This document shows positions 5,902 to 6,280 of a stretch of DNA of 6,280 nucleotides, in pieces. The notes under the pieces are model-generated. The model had not been told where the DNA came from. It saw only the letters and a list, made by a program, of their open reading frames with translations, and ran no database searches. Within the stretch, counting starts at the first letter, position 1, and every line of letters begins with the position of its first letter. The stretch is from Acidimangrovimonas sp. (GTDB lineage: Bacteria > Pseudomonadota > Alphaproteobacteria > Rhodobacterales > Rhodobacteraceae), in assembly GCA_030147905.1 (NCBI GenBank), contig JASBUM010000686.1, positions 1-6,280 on the forward strand. Reading direction: 5' to 3'. The position numbers were made by a program, and so were the translations under genes.

Positions 5902-6280
5902 TCAGCCGGCGGTCGACCACCAGCCCCGGCGCTTGGGCTGATCGTCCTGCGCCGTGGTTTCCTGACGCGAAGGCTCCTCGTCCTGCAGGACGTCTCCATC
6001 CGCATTCGCCGCCGCCTGCCGCTCGGCCCCCTCCACGGGGGCGGCGGCGGGCGCGGCTGCGGGGGTTTCCGCATCGCCACCCTGCTCCTCGCGGTTCATC
6101 GCCGGTTCAGACGCGGCCGGTTCAGACGCGGCCGGTACCGATGCGGGTTCGGCCGCGACAGGCACCTCGGCCTCCGCCAGCGCGGCCGCTTCGGCCGCCT
6201 TCTGGGCCGCGGTCTTGCGCGGCGCACGCTTGCGCGGGGCGGCCTTTTTCTTCGCGGCCGGCTTTTCGGCCTCCTCGGGC
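5902..6280 (-). CDS. rne: Probable ribonuclease E, C-terminal tail (partial)
   Basis: These are the last 125 codons of a minus-strand gene that continues beyond the right edge; the TGA is at 5902-5904. The visible tail begins with a Lys/Arg block containing KKKAAPRKRAPRK (about residues 10-22 here). It continues as low-complexity Ala/Glu/Pro sequence and ends PKRRGWWSTAG. A basic patch, a disordered acidic-alanine region and an RRGWW-type terminus match my recollection of alphaproteobacterial RNase E, whose C-terminal half scaffolds the RNA degradosome and binds RNA. The catalytic S1 and DEAD-like regions lie outside the window, so the call rests on the tail alone. The reading frame is supported by the good terminator just downstream. 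An alternative is another protein with a disordered basic/Ala-rich tail. Confidence 0.72.
   Translation of the reverse strand, partial: PEEAEKPAAKKKAAPRKRAPRKTAAQKAAEAAALAEAEVPVAAEPASVPAASEPAASEPAMNREEQGGDAETPAAAPAAAPVEGAERQAAANADGDVLQDEEPSRQETTAQDDQPKRRGWWSTAG
6102..6136. repeat. 15-bp tandem repeat inside the RNase E tail
   Basis: CCGGTTCAGACGCGG occurs twice in perfect tandem (6102-6116 and 6117-6131), followed by CCGGT. The unit is a multiple of three and encodes the duplicated AASEP in the tail. This is the kind of in-frame slippage expected in a disordered linker. Confidence 0.85.

Noticed and set aside
5687..5941. An 84-codon plus-strand frame in the rne-ccdA gap.
   Set aside because: It runs over the tandem repeat, the terminator and the end of rne, has no clear Shine-Dalgarno, and encodes an Arg/Pro-rich product.
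5661..6080. A 139-codon minus-strand frame spanning the rne 3' end and the intergenic region.
   Set aside because: It reads through the rne tail in a different frame and through the intrinsic terminator, with Arg/Pro-rich content and no domain.

Overview
The window looks like a chromosomal segment of a GC-rich alphaproteobacterium, most likely of the Rhodobacteraceae (Paracoccus/Rhodobacter-like). The basis is the high GC with strong GC preference at third codon positions, the order sspB - fumC - DUF4169 - ribbon-helix-helix gene (which I recall from that family), the single-domain CcdA, and an RNase E whose Ala/Glu/Pro-rich tail ends in an RRGWW-type motif. No mobile element, CRISPR array, tRNA or rRNA was seen.

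Left half, plus strand (1-2123). The window opens inside the 3' end of an SspB-family ClpXP adaptor gene. A 121-base gap follows, with two small hairpins, a candidate promoter and a strong Shine-Dalgarno. Then comes a complete class II fumarase gene (fumC, 464 aa) with its active-site residues intact. Two very small genes follow almost without gaps: a 59-aa DUF4169-type basic protein and a 72-aa RHH_4-type ribbon-helix-helix protein. The last three genes look like one transcription unit.

Right half, minus strand (2120-6280). In transcription order: the 3' end of a probable RNase E gene (rne) with a good intrinsic terminator; a roughly 200-base gap with an 18-bp tandem repeat and two overlapping TTGTG/CACAA palindromes; ccdA, a six-helix thiol-electron carrier for cytochrome c maturation; a membrane-inserted alpha/beta-hydrolase-like protein; and a soluble cytochrome P450. 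The hydrolase and P450 genes share an ATGA overlap, so their translation is probably coupled. The P450 converges on the ribbon-helix-helix gene, and the two stop codons interlock in a single CTAG.

Most of the window is conserved housekeeping content: protein quality control, TCA cycle, cytochrome c biogenesis and RNA decay. The least explained part is the hydrolase-P450 pair, a plausible two-step lipid or hydrophobic-substrate tailoring module with no redox partner in view. Functions come from motif recognition and family knowledge; no database search was possible.
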